A stretch of 50,077 bases of DNA from Bacteroidia bacterium (lineage in GTDB: Bacteria > Bacteroidota > Bacteroidia > AKYH767-A > OLB10). The notes under the pieces are model-generated. The model saw nothing but the letters and a program-made list of their open reading frames with translations. It made no database searches and was not told where the DNA came from. The stretch is from contig JAEUTI010000046.1 in assembly GCA_016788065.1 (NCBI GenBank), forward strand, positions 1 through 50,077, given 5' to 3'. The translations under genes and the position numbers were made by a program. Position 1 is the first letter of the stretch; the number at the start of each line of letters is the position of its first letter. Shown here one piece after another: positions 42,401-50,077 of the stretch.

Positions 42401-44379
42401 TCGAAATCAGTTCCTTTAAACTTGCCACAATAACGCAAATCATATCGGCAGATACCATGCAAGCAGAAGGAACGATTAACGGTACTGTAGAACTGGAACA
42501 ATTATCAGGTAAAACTGCTATGGAAATAGCTCTTGAAATAAGCGATTTTGAGTACAGAAACTCACCTGTTGGCGATATGACTGTTAAAATAGACAGCAGG
42601 GACCAAATAAAGTATGTCGCAAATCTAGCTATTTCCAATAGCAACAATTCCATTAATGCCAATGCAACCTATTTCAATTATGCCGAAAACGGTTCCATTG
42701 AAAGTGAAGTAAAAATCAATAAAATGCAGATGACTACTTTACAGGCCTTTATTCCGAATGCCATAAATGATGTGAGTGGAAATATACATGGAGAATTTGC
42801 CATAAACGGAGCAATAAAAGATCCCGATATTTCCGGTGAAATTGCATTTGATGGCGTGAAAGGGCGTGTGCTTTATTTAAATAACACTTTTTCCATTCAG
42901 GATGAGAAAATAGTAATCAGGAACAAAAGTGTAACTTTCAATAATTTTATCATTAACGATTCTTTAAACAACAGAACCACCATTGATGGAGATGTCGCCT
43001 ACTCACTTTCGGAGCCAATAGGATTAAATCTGAAAATCCGGAGCGATAATTTTCTTTTGCTTAACACGCAAAAAGGAGACAATGAATTATACTTTGGAAC
43101 TTTATATATTGATAATAACCTGACCGTTACCGGTACAACAGAACTTCCAAAAGTAGAAGCTTCGGTAAAAATTCTGGATAAATCAAGGCTCACATTTGTA
43201 GTCCCTGAAAAAATGATTGAAGAAGCACAGGGTGAAGGAGAAATACGATTTGTAGATAAACACTCTGCCACACATGCAATCATGAAATCCACCAAAGCAG
43301 CGGCTGATTCCATCACAAAATCAATAACAGGAATAGATTTAATTGCGAATATAGAGATCAACAAGAGCAGTACATTGACCATCCTTGTTGATAAACAAAC
43401 GAGCGACTCATTGATTGTCAAAGGCGATGCTGTTATCAGTCTGATGATTGATCCGGGAGGCAAAACCAGCATGACCGGAACATTTGAAATATCGGAAGGA
43501 AGCTATTTAGTATCACTTGAAAATCTTGTAAAAAAGCGATTTGTTCTTACCAAAGGCAGTACCATTGCGTGGAAAGGAGATGTAACTGATGCAGATCTGG
43601 AAATTGAAGGAATTGCCACAGTAAATGCTTCTCCTCTTGAACTGGTAGCAGACCAAGTAAGCGGATTATCAGAAACCGATTTGAACCGTTATCGGCAGCG
43701 TCTTCCATTTCAGGTAATACTTCACATGGAAGGAGTATTACTAAAGCCACAAATCAGTTTTGAAATTGGGCTCTTACCGGAAGATCAGGGAGCATTAAAT
43801 GGAACAGTTTACGCAAAACTCAATTCACTTAATCAGGATGAATCGGAGTTAAATAAACAAGTATTCGCATTACTTGTATTGAATCGGTTTATTCAGTCGA
43901 ATCCTTTGGAAGGAGGTTCAGGAATTCAGAATGTTGCAAGAAATAGTGTGAGCAAGTTTCTAAGTCAGCAACTCAATGCATTCGCTATGCAATATATAAA
44001 AGGTGTTGAACTTAATTTTGATGTTCAGAGTTATGAAGATTATTCTACCAATTCGCCGGAGGGCAAAACAGAAGTAAATGTAGGAGTAACCAAACGTTTA
44101 ATGGGTGACAGACTTATAGTACAAGTTGCTGGTAATATTGCTGTTGAAGGTGAATCTGCCAAACAAAATAATATGAGTGATATTGCCGGAGATATTGTCC
44201 TTGAATATCTGCTAACAGAAGATGGCAGATATCGGCTAAAAGTATTTCGCAAAGATCAATATGAAGGAATTTTGGATGGAGAAATTAAGGAATCTGGAAT
44301 TGGACTTGTTTATACCCGGGATTTCGATAAATGGGGACAATTTTTCAGAAAACCTGAAAACAATACCAATCTTCAATAA
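39445..44379 (+). CDS. tamB: TamB-like AsmA-superfamily inner-membrane protein
   Basis: 1644 residues. One N-terminal transmembrane helix (about 9-33) is followed by AsmA-like repeats of beta-strands (LLYATSISTGLNYIKLLSNQ, LGTIMLEGITCNLLKNNEDS and many later Ile/Asn-rich strand repeats), predicted to build a long periplasmic groove. The last 400 residues are the conserved TamB C-terminal domain (VTDADLEIEGIATVNASPLE, PFQVILHMEGVLLKPQISFE, DRLIVQVAGNIAVEG), ending ESGIGLVYTRDFDKWGQFFR. It spans the periplasm to the outer-membrane partner encoded 4 bases downstream, and in other bacteria takes part in outer-membrane protein insertion and phospholipid transport. An ATG five bases earlier is out of frame. 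Confidence 0.93.
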   Translation: MVIKSKPIRILLKIMAITSVSILGLFLIIGMLLYIPAIQKVIINKAESFYFNKTNVKLEIKGIHLNIRGGLAISGIYVPDQKNDTLLYATSISTGLNYIKLLSNQIDLGTIMLEGITCNLLKNNEDSLFNFQFIADAFASKDTSAKDTTSEGMTLMADQLDVQNLNFTFYDQLSGINLKSTIADLSIEIKRMNLDSIQFHLGKIDLQGASVQFATLKEQSTDSTTNSTSPDITFETINIKNCEYYQMSIPDSSGMIVKCRNSYIESESMSLPNNIIHIKEIMLDGATFQTYNNKTVAQINTKETDAIQITIPYDIALSHLQINDSYISQQNATDSLPELYAINEFEAKDITAFNESASINIIKAKASNSAGLHITFLKGKVFMLPHQLILEQFALVTPNSNIALALEARFQNLDALINNPGETMVEILCTTELNSLKDIEIISPAITAISFIKANYNRHIQFQTALTGKINELHIEQFELKAGNSTNITAAGFIKNLSEQESINFERAQISVQSIGNELKSILSLPSNINLPESISLQGSMAGLLENLQFRLDLATNRGAIQSHGILKMQDGKEPEYYAKVRASKVDVGFYIGKTGIISNTSFLISVHGTSFDPEKMDTRLQMLDAGLNYNSYQYQNINLTASLVKNLVQTNLIVNDTNLHATVIAEISLDSANQSAKASIHLDGSDLKNLNLASKPLRVSGKSNIKIKGFDINNMNGLATFSNILIIKEEERYPLDSVYIKVINTEQRSEIILKSQIVDANLKGTLNMTTIPQVIKNYTSNYTQSTSGYSKINMEDQNFEFAIDFHDPALFAKLFVPNLKEFEAGTIAGNFNGPKSELNIQVDLPLINYNDIRFKDLQLIIQSNSELVDGKLKIAAVTSGNIKLPLLTASMTLKNSEMLLNLNISDSVKTRLDLTTNATIQPDGYEITFPDDRITLDDRVWALTPSATLNIKNKNFSMTRFELQSGDERISATRNSGSNAQETSIEISSFKLATITQIISADTMQAEGTINGTVELEQLSGKTAMEIALEISDFEYRNSPVGDMTVKIDSRDQIKYVANLAISNSNNSINANATYFNYAENGSIESEVKINKMQMTTLQAFIPNAINDVSGNIHGEFAINGAIKDPDISGEIAFDGVKGRVLYLNNTFSIQDEKIVIRNKSVTFNNFIINDSLNNRTTIDGDVAYSLSEPIGLNLKIRSDNFLLLNTQKGDNELYFGTLYIDNNLTVTGTTELPKVEASVKILDKSRLTFVVPEKMIEEAQGEGEIRFVDKHSATHAIMKSTKAAADSITKSITGIDLIANIEINKSSTLTILVDKQTSDSLIVKGDAVISLMIDPGGKTSMTGTFEISEGSYLVSLENLVKKRFVLTKGSTIAWKGDVTDADLEIEGIATVNASPLELVADQVSGLSETDLNRYRQRLPFQVILHMEGVLLKPQISFEIGLLPEDQGALNGTVYAKLNSLNQDESELNKQVFALLVLNRFIQSNPLEGGSGIQNVARNSVSKFLSQQLNAFAMQYIKGVELNFDVQSYEDYSTNSPEGKTEVNVGVTKRLMGDRLIVQVAGNIAVEGESAKQNNMSDIAGDIVLEYLLTEDGRYRLKVFRKDQYEGILDGEIKESGIGLVYTRDFDKWGQFFRKPENNTNLQ

Positions 44380-44383
44380 AGCT

Positions 44384-46702
44384 ATGCATAGGTTACAATA
44401 TACATATTACTTAAATTACTTTACTGGTTTACTATTTATGGTAATTCTGTTGAGTGGATGTAGTACTACCCGGCATCTGAAACCTGATCAATCGCTATAT
44501 GTTGGGACATTCTATGAATTTGACAGTTATAAATCACGACATGCTAAAAGAGAAGTAAAATCAATTGTATCAGAACTTCAGCCAAAGGCAAATAAAAAGT
44601 TTCTGGGGCTAAAAATGAAACTTTGGATTTATTTGCACTCAGGTGATACCACCAAAAAATCGAAATTCAACAAATTCTTGCGTACTAAAGCGGGAGAAGC
44701 ACCGGTATTTTACGACGCGGAAATAAATCAACAACAAAGTAATGTAGTTGAAACACATCTTTATAATGCCGGATATTTCACAGCCAAAGTGGATGCTTCT
44801 GCGGAAACAAAAAATAAAAAAACGAAAGTAAAGCTGAATGTTAAACTAAATCCTCCATATAAAATCGATTCCATTTTCTTCCCTCAGGGAACAAATGATC
44901 TTTACAAAGTTATTAGAATGGCAGGGGAAGAAACCGAACTTGAAAGGGGTGATATATATAATCTTGAAAATATACGTGCCGAAAAGGAAAGAATAGCAGA
45001 AGTACTTAGAAATAATGGATTTTACTACTTCCGAAGTGAATACTTGATATTTGATCTGGACACAAACAAACGAAATTACAAATTTAATTTGTATGTAAAT
45101 GTTAAACCAACAACTCCATATGAAGCTTTGATCGTTTACAGGATAAAGGATGTTTATGTGAATACCAGTTATTCTATAAATGCCGATTCAGTAGTTCTTT
45201 TTCCTGACACTATAAAAGGAGAGCCGCTATATTACAATGCCAGTGATAAAAGTTTCCGGAAACGAGCAATAGGAAGGGCTATTTTCATTAAAAAAGATGA
45301 AATATATTCCAGAAAAAATCACAAGGCTACGCTGGGACAATTCATGGGAATGGGTACATTTAAATTTGTAAATGTCAGATTTGCAGAAGCTGATTCTGTT
45401 ACCAAAGGATTTTTGAAATCATTCATTAACCTGACTAAGCTTCCGAGATGGACCGCGCGACTGGAGCTTGAGGCAGTTTCAAAATCGAACAATTACATTG
45501 GTCCCGGATTAAGAGTTTCCACAAGAAACAGAAATACATTCCGTGGGGCTGAGCTGCTTGTTTTCAACCTGAGTGGTTCATTTGAACAGCAGATTGGAAA
45601 AAATACCGGTGGTGTGAATTCATTTGAGTTCGGACCCGAAGTAGAAATTACATTCCCTCGTTTTATAACACCTGTGTATGTTAGCAATCCGGTTGGATTT
45701 TATACACCCAAAACACGAATTGTTGTCGGCTACAATTACCTGAAACGTTCCGGCTTTTTCAACCTGACCTCATTAAAGCTGATTTATGGTTTTAAATGGA
45801 AGGAAAGTTTATTGAAAGATCATGAATTAAACCTGATTAACATAAATTATATCCGTGTTTCAAATAAATCGGAAGCATTTCAACAATTACTTACTGAAAA
45901 TATTTTACTTCAAAAAAGTTTCGAGGAGCAATTTATTGCCGGATTAACTTACAGATATGTTTACAATGAACAATTAATTCCGGAAAAAAAGAATCAGTTT
46001 TACTTTATGGGTAGTACTGATCTCTCGGGAAATACGATTTCACTTTTAAAACGAGTTATCGAAGGACGGAAGGTTAACTCAGAAAACCCGGCAAGTCTGG
46101 CAGGTGAAGTGTATGCCCAGTTTGCTTCATTTGACCTTGAATTCAGAAATTACTTCAATCTCGATCAATATCAAAAATTGATTCTTCGGGTATTTGGAGG
46201 GGTAGGTATTGCATATGGGAATTCCGTAACAATGCCATATTTAAAACAATACTTTAGTGGAGGCTCGAGCAGCATCCGCGCTTTCCGGGCTCGCTCACTG
46301 GGACCTGGAACTTATCGGGATTCAATTGCTACGAGTAGTTTCTTTGATCAGGGCGGCGATGTTCGGCTGGAAGGAAATTTAGAATACCGCTTTCGAATTG
46401 GGGGCATGTTTTACGGAGCCTTATTCTATGATGCTGGAAATATCTGGTTACTGAAAGAAAACCCACAATTGCCGGGAAGTCAGTTTTCAAACTCCTTTTT
46501 AAACGAATTGGCTATGGGCACCGGAATTGGTTTAAGATTTGATGCCAACTTTTTTGTGTTGCGTCTTGATTTGGCAACACCGGTCAGAAAACCTTGGCTA
46601 TCAAAAGGTAACAGGTATGTAATCGATGAATTTGATCCTGGAAGCAGTGCGTGGAGAAGTGAGAATTTGTTGCTTAACATTGCTATCGGATACCCGTTTT
46701 GA
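44384..46702 (+). CDS. tamL: TamL: lipidated BamA/TamA-family outer-membrane protein
   Basis: 772 residues from the ATG MHRLQYTYYLNYF, which gives a lipoprotein signal peptide ending LLSGC (C about 26). The frame extends further upstream only inside tamB. Three POTRA-like units follow (VVETHLYNAGYFTAKVDASA, NLENIRAEKERIAEVLRNNG, then FYYFRSEYLIFDLDTNK). A 16-stranded Omp85 barrel comes next, with the lid-lock motif in GGSSSIRAFRARSLGPGTYR and a final strand LLLNIAIGYPF. Bacteroidota use this lipidated form (TamL) in place of TamA. It pairs with TamB, encoded 4 bases upstream. Confidence 0.92.
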   Translation: MHRLQYTYYLNYFTGLLFMVILLSGCSTTRHLKPDQSLYVGTFYEFDSYKSRHAKREVKSIVSELQPKANKKFLGLKMKLWIYLHSGDTTKKSKFNKFLRTKAGEAPVFYDAEINQQQSNVVETHLYNAGYFTAKVDASAETKNKKTKVKLNVKLNPPYKIDSIFFPQGTNDLYKVIRMAGEETELERGDIYNLENIRAEKERIAEVLRNNGFYYFRSEYLIFDLDTNKRNYKFNLYVNVKPTTPYEALIVYRIKDVYVNTSYSINADSVVLFPDTIKGEPLYYNASDKSFRKRAIGRAIFIKKDEIYSRKNHKATLGQFMGMGTFKFVNVRFAEADSVTKGFLKSFINLTKLPRWTARLELEAVSKSNNYIGPGLRVSTRNRNTFRGAELLVFNLSGSFEQQIGKNTGGVNSFEFGPEVEITFPRFITPVYVSNPVGFYTPKTRIVVGYNYLKRSGFFNLTSLKLIYGFKWKESLLKDHELNLININYIRVSNKSEAFQQLLTENILLQKSFEEQFIAGLTYRYVYNEQLIPEKKNQFYFMGSTDLSGNTISLLKRVIEGRKVNSENPASLAGEVYAQFASFDLEFRNYFNLDQYQKLILRVFGGVGIAYGNSVTMPYLKQYFSGGSSSIRAFRARSLGPGTYRDSIATSSFFDQGGDVRLEGNLEYRFRIGGMFYGALFYDAGNIWLLKENPQLPGSQFSNSFLNELAMGTGIGLRFDANFFVLRLDLATPVRKPWLSKGNRYVIDEFDPGSSAWRSENLLLNIAIGYPF

Positions 46703-46733
46703 TCATCTAAACTTGAAAAATTACTTATTTAAC

Positions 46734-46764
46734 TTGTTTTATTAACAATTTAGTACTATCTTCG
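46734..46764 (+). promoter_or_regulatory. Promoter of the 46785 receiver gene
   Basis: TTG (46734-46736), 20-base spacer, TATCTTCG (46757-46764, one mismatch to TAnnTTTG). It predicts a leader of about 15 bases. Confidence 0.5.
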
Positions 46765-46784
46765 TTAACAAGTAAATAATTTGC

Positions 46785-47234
46785 ATGAACTATAAATCTC
46801 CAATCTCAATTTTATTAACAGATGATGATGAAGATGACAGAGAAATTTTCACGGACATTATACACAAGGTTAATGGCCCAATCAAACTGGAAAGTGCCAA
46901 TTCAGGTCTTGATTTATTGAATAAATTGAGTCAAAATTTTAATAACCTACCTGACCTGCTATTTCTGGACTTAAATATGCCTGGGATGGATGGGAGGGAG
47001 TGTTTGAATCGATTGAAAAGCTGTGATACTCTGACCAAACTGCCTGTGATTATGTTTTCAACGTCAGCAGCCATTGAAGATATAGATTTTGCCTATGAAA
47101 AAGGAGCCGATTTATATTTGATAAAACCGAATAAATTTTCAAGTTATTTTAAATTGTTAAAAGATGTACTTGAAATGTATGTGTCTAATTCTCTTCCGGT
47201 TAAAGATAAAAAAAGATTCGTATACGCTTTATAA
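46785..47234 (+). CDS. Rcp1-like stand-alone receiver protein
   Basis: 149 residues. A CheY-like fold of the long Rcp1/Spo0F-like type: LLTDDDEDDREIFTDIIHKV (acidic cluster D13-D15), LPDLLFLDLNMPGMDGRECL (phospho-acceptor D62), VIMFSTSAA (switch Ser/Thr) and YLIKPNKFSSYFKLLKDVLE (conserved Lys). No output domain is present. It converges with the CHASE3 kinase at 47247-49043, 12 bases apart, and is its probable phosphate partner; such PAS-kinase/Rcp1-type receiver pairs are frequent in this phylum. Confidence 0.92.
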   Translation: MNYKSPISILLTDDDEDDREIFTDIIHKVNGPIKLESANSGLDLLNKLSQNFNNLPDLLFLDLNMPGMDGRECLNRLKSCDTLTKLPVIMFSTSAAIEDIDFAYEKGADLYLIKPNKFSSYFKLLKDVLEMYVSNSLPVKDKKRFVYAL

Positions 47235-47246
47235 AAAGAGTGTTTT

Positions 47247-49043
47247 CTATATCAGTAATTGTTTGGTATCCTGAGTAACTTTCAATGGTAATTCTACAGT
47301 AAATGTAGTTCCCTTACCCGGGATTCCATTGGCAAAGATATGTCCTTTATGATTTGCTACAATCCGTTTGCAAATTGCCAAACCGATTCCGGTTCCCTGA
47401 TACTCACTTCTTCCGTGAAGACGTTGAAATATTTCGAAAATTCGTTCCGAATACTGATTGTCGAGGCCGATACCATTATCGGTGATTTGAATCTTTATAA
47501 AGGGCTCTTTTAATATCGATTTAGGAAACTGCTTGTCGGGTGTTTCTTTGAAAAAATTGTCAACAGTAATATTAATAATTGGTGGTTCGCTTTCTTTAGA
47601 AAACTTTAATGCGTTTCCAATCAAATTAAAAAATAACTGATACATCTGAGAATAAATTGCATCAATAACAGGCAAAGGAGGATATGAAATTGCTGCATTT
47701 TTTTGCTGAATCACGACTTCAAGATCATTCAAAACCTCTTTCATAACTTTATTTAAATCTGTCTCCTGAAGTATTTCATTGTTTTTAGCCAGGCGGGAAA
47801 AACTCAATAAATCAAATATCAGATTAGACATCCTGTTTGCAGCTGATAGCATTTTATCAACATATATCAAAGATTCTGCTTTCAATTCATCCTGACTTTT
47901 AATTTTAAGTCTGTCACCAAACGACTGAATTTTTCGAAGTGGCTCTTGTAAATCATGTGAAGCTACAAAGGCAAATTGCTCGAGTTCATTGTTCGAGCGT
48001 TTTAGCTCCTGAATTGTATTTTCGAGTTGAATTTCATATTGTTTTTCTGTTGATATATCTTCAAAAGTTACGGTGAACCCATCGCCTAACTTTACTGCAA
48101 CAATTCTCAGCCATTTATCAATAGTTTCGTGCTTATAATACTTCTCCGTTTTAAAAATAGTATCATTTTCTGTTACCGCTTTATAAGCATCAAACAACCC
48201 TTCTTCAATATTACCCGGAAAAACAGTAAGTAATCGTTTGCCAATCAATTCCACTGAAGGAACATTAACAAGCTCTGCGCCTCCTTTATTGGATTGAATG
48301 AATTCGAAATCGACTATTTCAAAGTTGACAGGATCACGAACAGCTTTGAATGACATAATGCCATGTTGAGTGGCTTCCAGAACAGATCTTAAGGATTCCT
48401 GGATTTTTTTTCTGCTTCTCAATTCCAGCAGAATAGAAACCAGGGCTATCACCATTATTGTAATAGCAGCAACTGAAAATATACTGCTGATAACTTTAGT
48501 TAAAGCTATTGAATCCTGAACTTCTTCATTACGAGTTTTACGAAGATTGGATTCTTCGACCTTCATCTTAAAGCACAAGGAGCGGATGGCATCCATAGCT
48601 AATTTAGATTCCAGCATTGCATCTTCGGTTCCAAATTTAAAATTATTGGAAGATTTTAAATGTACCGCAAACGACTGTGTATCAATCGTCTTTTTAATTA
48701 ATCCTCCAATAGAATCTAAATAAGATTGCTGCAGCGGATTGTCTACAGTCAATATTTTAAGCTCATTCATCTTTAAAGGTAATGCCTCCTGAGCAGTCAA
48801 AAAAGGTCTTAGAAAAGATGAATCTCCGGTTATTATGTATCCCCTCGTACCAACTTCCGTATCTTTCATCAAGCTCAAAAGCTCTTCAATTGATTCCAAA
48901 ACCTTCATTGAATGTACCAGAGCAGCAGAATTTTCATTTAATTTTTCAAAACTACTTCTATACAAATTTATAAGTAACGCTGTGATTAACAAAGCAATAC
49001 CAAAAACTATAAAAATCCGACGAAGAATTGAAGTGTACTCCAT
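47247..49043 (-). CDS. CHASE3-PAS sensor histidine kinase
   Basis: 598 residues. TM1 about 9-27. CHASE3 extracytoplasmic domain about 38-182 with the hallmark LMKDTEVGTRGYIITGDSSF. TM2 about 184-207. A PAS-like domain about 215-335 (LRSVLEATQHGIMSFKAVRD, VTFEDISTEKQYE). HisKA with SHDLQEPLRKIQSFGDRLKI (phospho-acceptor H363). HATPase about 460-590: FNLIGNALKFS, ITDNGIGLD and GTGIGLAICKRIVANHKG. The kinase is complete, resembling the phytochrome-like HisKA class. The CHASE3 ligand is unknown. Its likely partner is the converging receiver at 46785. A terminator (49117-49144) separates it from the upstream lipoprotein gene. Confidence 0.93.
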   Translation of the reverse strand: MEYTSILRRIFIVFGIALLITALLINLYRSSFEKLNENSAALVHSMKVLESIEELLSLMKDTEVGTRGYIITGDSSFLRPFLTAQEALPLKMNELKILTVDNPLQQSYLDSIGGLIKKTIDTQSFAVHLKSSNNFKFGTEDAMLESKLAMDAIRSLCFKMKVEESNLRKTRNEEVQDSIALTKVISSIFSVAAITIMVIALVSILLELRSRKKIQESLRSVLEATQHGIMSFKAVRDPVNFEIVDFEFIQSNKGGAELVNVPSVELIGKRLLTVFPGNIEEGLFDAYKAVTENDTIFKTEKYYKHETIDKWLRIVAVKLGDGFTVTFEDISTEKQYEIQLENTIQELKRSNNELEQFAFVASHDLQEPLRKIQSFGDRLKIKSQDELKAESLIYVDKMLSAANRMSNLIFDLLSFSRLAKNNEILQETDLNKVMKEVLNDLEVVIQQKNAAISYPPLPVIDAIYSQMYQLFFNLIGNALKFSKESEPPIINITVDNFFKETPDKQFPKSILKEPFIKIQITDNGIGLDNQYSERIFEIFQRLHGRSEYQGTGIGLAICKRIVANHKGHIFANGIPGKGTTFTVELPLKVTQDTKQLLI

Positions 49044-49116
49044 ACTTGCTTTACCACAAACCGGGATTTGTCGACATTAACTGATATTTACTGCTTGCAA
49101 AGGCTAATATAACAAA

Positions 49117-49144
49117 AGAAGAGCATCCAAATGGATGCTCTTCT
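49117..49144 (-). terminator. Terminator of the lipoprotein gene
   Basis: A perfect 12-base-pair stem (AGAAGAGCATCC / GGATGCTCTTCT) with a four-base loop. On the minus strand it is followed by TTTGTTATATT, 14 bases after the stop of the 49159-49794 gene. Confidence 0.8.
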
Positions 49145-49158
49145 AAATTTTTAACTAT

Positions 49159-49794
49159 TTATTTCTTTGCGTCAGAATTTTCCTCGGCTTTTGCGGTAGG
49201 TCTGTTCGTGGCTTTAATAGAACCATAACGAACCTTTTGTTCTGCAATTTTTAGATTATCAGAACCGGAAATTTCCTTTTCCAATTCATTTTTTCTTGTT
49301 CCAAGACGCTCCCAAAGAATTTCAGTTTGATCCCATTCTTCACGTGACATTTCATCTTTTTTAGCACTTGTATAATCCACAAAATGCTCATGAACATTTA
49401 AAATATTGGCTGCAGTAACATTACTCAAATCGGAACTGATGCCTTCAGGTAATAAACTACCATAAAGAGTAGTGTTTCCGGTAGATTGAGTCATACGTTC
49501 TTTTTCAGCATTAGCTTCAGCCTTTAAAGATTCCCACTCAGATTGCAGAGAAGCATATTCCGCCTTCATTTCGTCTGACCAGTCTTTCATGTCTTTTTCA
49601 GCCTTTAAACGCTGTTCATCGTATTCTCTTTCGATTTCAGTCCAATCTTTATTCATGTATGCGTCCGGGTTGTTGCGACGTTCCATTACATAATTTCGGT
49701 ACTCATCGAATGATTGCGGAGATTTTTTCTCGGAACAGGAAACTATTCCGAAAACTGACGTTGCTGCTATAGCAATGATGATTAGGTTTTTCAT
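49159..49794 (-). CDS. Helical lipoprotein of unknown function
   Basis: 211 residues. Lipoprotein signal peptide MKNLIIIAIAATSVFGIVSC, with the lipobox ending at C20. The mature part is very charged and helical (YDEQRLKAEKDMKDWSDEMK, then AEYASLQSEWESLKAEANAE), with repeated W/E/K segments suggesting a long coiled-coil or helical bundle. The C-terminus is Lys/Asn/Ala-rich. It resembles DUF6565-type Bacteroidota lipoproteins, but I am not certain of the family. It is probably anchored to the outer membrane facing the periplasm. Upstream lies TGGCACGATTATTTGAA, a sigma-54-like sequence with one base too many between the elements. A terminator follows the gene. Confidence 0.75.
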   Translation of the reverse strand: MKNLIIIAIAATSVFGIVSCSEKKSPQSFDEYRNYVMERRNNPDAYMNKDWTEIEREYDEQRLKAEKDMKDWSDEMKAEYASLQSEWESLKAEANAEKERMTQSTGNTTLYGSLLPEGISSDLSNVTAANILNVHEHFVDYTSAKKDEMSREEWDQTEILWERLGTRKNELEKEISGSDNLKIAEQKVRYGSIKATNRPTAKAEENSDAKK

Positions 49795-49839
49795 AATTTT
49801 AAATTTTAGTAGTTTTGATTTGTAAATTTATTTTGAACT

Positions 49840-49856
49840 TTCAAATAATCGTGCCA
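49840..49856 (-). promoter_or_regulatory. Imperfect sigma-54-like element before the lipoprotein gene
   Basis: On the minus strand TGGCACGATTATTTGAA: a perfect extended -24 (TGGCACGA) and TTGAA, but GG and GA are 11 bases apart rather than 10. It lies 46-62 bases before the ATG at 49794. Confidence 0.3.
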
Positions 49857-49950
49857 TATAAAATTAGCTGCTTTAAATACATGAAGCATTCAATACATAG
49901 GGAATAAATTCCACACTTACAGGAATAATCGCCTTAAACAACGAGATAAT

Positions 49951-49982
49951 AAAAAAAGGCACCTCCTGTTTTCAGAGGTGCC
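49951..49982 (-). terminator. Terminator of a minus-strand gene crossing the right edge
   Basis: Stem GGCACCTC / GAGGTGCC (8 base pairs, 9-base loop). On the minus strand it is followed by seven T residues. It stands 8 bases after the stop codon of the partial frame 49991-50077. Confidence 0.8.
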
Positions 49983-49990
49983 GGGGAAAA

Positions 49991-50077
49991 CTATAGATGC
50001 TGGTAGCATTCATTGTTTAAAACAGGAAGAGCGAAACCGGTTCTCTTAAACTTTCCTCTGCCCGGAACTTCTACCGG
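49991..50077 (-). CDS. C-terminal end of a minus-strand gene (partial)
   Basis: The only minus-strand frame open from the right edge to a stop placed just before a strong terminator. 28 residues are visible, ending LPVLNNECYQHL. They are too short and unspecific to assign. Support comes from the position of the terminator rather than from homology. Confidence 0.35.
   Translation of the reverse strand, partial: PVEVPGRGKFKRTGFALPVLNNECYQHL

Overview
The window comes from a Bacteroidota chromosome, probably a free-living Chitinophagia/Sphingobacteriia-like lineage. This is judged from gene content only. Five proteins end in the PNP...G.Y motif pattern of type A sorting domains of the type IX secretion system (T9SS). 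It also has a MurF-alanine racemase fusion, a TamB/lipoprotein-TamA (TamL) pair, 7TMR-DISM and CHASE3 histidine kinases, weak ribosome-binding sites, and several promoters fitting the Bacteroidota pattern TTTG/TTTA-N19-21-TAnnTTTG. No rRNA, tRNA, CRISPR array, transposase or phage module was seen.

Layout. 1-1.8 kb: the end of a PKD-like adhesin and a propeller protein, both T9SS cargo. 1.9-7.3 kb (minus): a LutB-like protein that keeps ligands for only one Fe-S cluster, a secreted M28 peptidase, an uncharacterised conserved protein, a small membrane protein and a YCF48-type T9SS protein. 7.7-14.2 kb: small membrane proteins (DUF998, DUF3667), a phosphohexomutase, three GNAT acetyltransferases, a TPR protein and a TonB-C-terminal-domain-like secreted protein. 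14.4-23.6 kb (plus): a secreted serpin, a 7TMR-DISM histidine kinase with a NarL-type regulator, then a two-gene surface operon of a very large YadA-head-like/S74 self-processing fibre and a T9SS protein. 23.6-26.7 kb (minus): murF-alr and tdk.

26.7-30 kb: a 0.9-kb gene-poor stretch with an array of AGGG-N4-CCCT palindromes, then a small CPxxC protein, a seven-helix membrane protein without an ATG start, a HisKA_3 histidine kinase and a NarL-type regulator. 30.2-35.5 kb: a superfamily 2 helicase, a small zinc-ribbon/HhH protein, a T9SS protein, an uncharacterised secreted protein and an outer-membrane beta-barrel. 35.5-39.4 kb: an NtrC-type sigma-54 activator and a lone receiver, followed by a DUF2383 protein, a coiled-coil exported protein, a 48-residue lmo0937-type membrane peptide and a four-helix membrane protein. 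Several of these have sigma-54-like promoters. 39.4-46.7 kb: tamB-tamL. 46.8-50 kb: a lone receiver, a CHASE3-PAS histidine kinase, a lipoprotein and the edge of a further minus-strand gene.

The strongest candidates for something undescribed are (i) a compact sigma-54 envelope-stress regulon at 35.5-39.4 kb, with divergent -24/-12 promoters sharing one short intergenic region, and (ii) the 27.4-30 kb sensory locus, where palindromes precede a small CPxxC protein and a terminator-like hairpin lies inside the 5' coding region of the membrane sensor gene.
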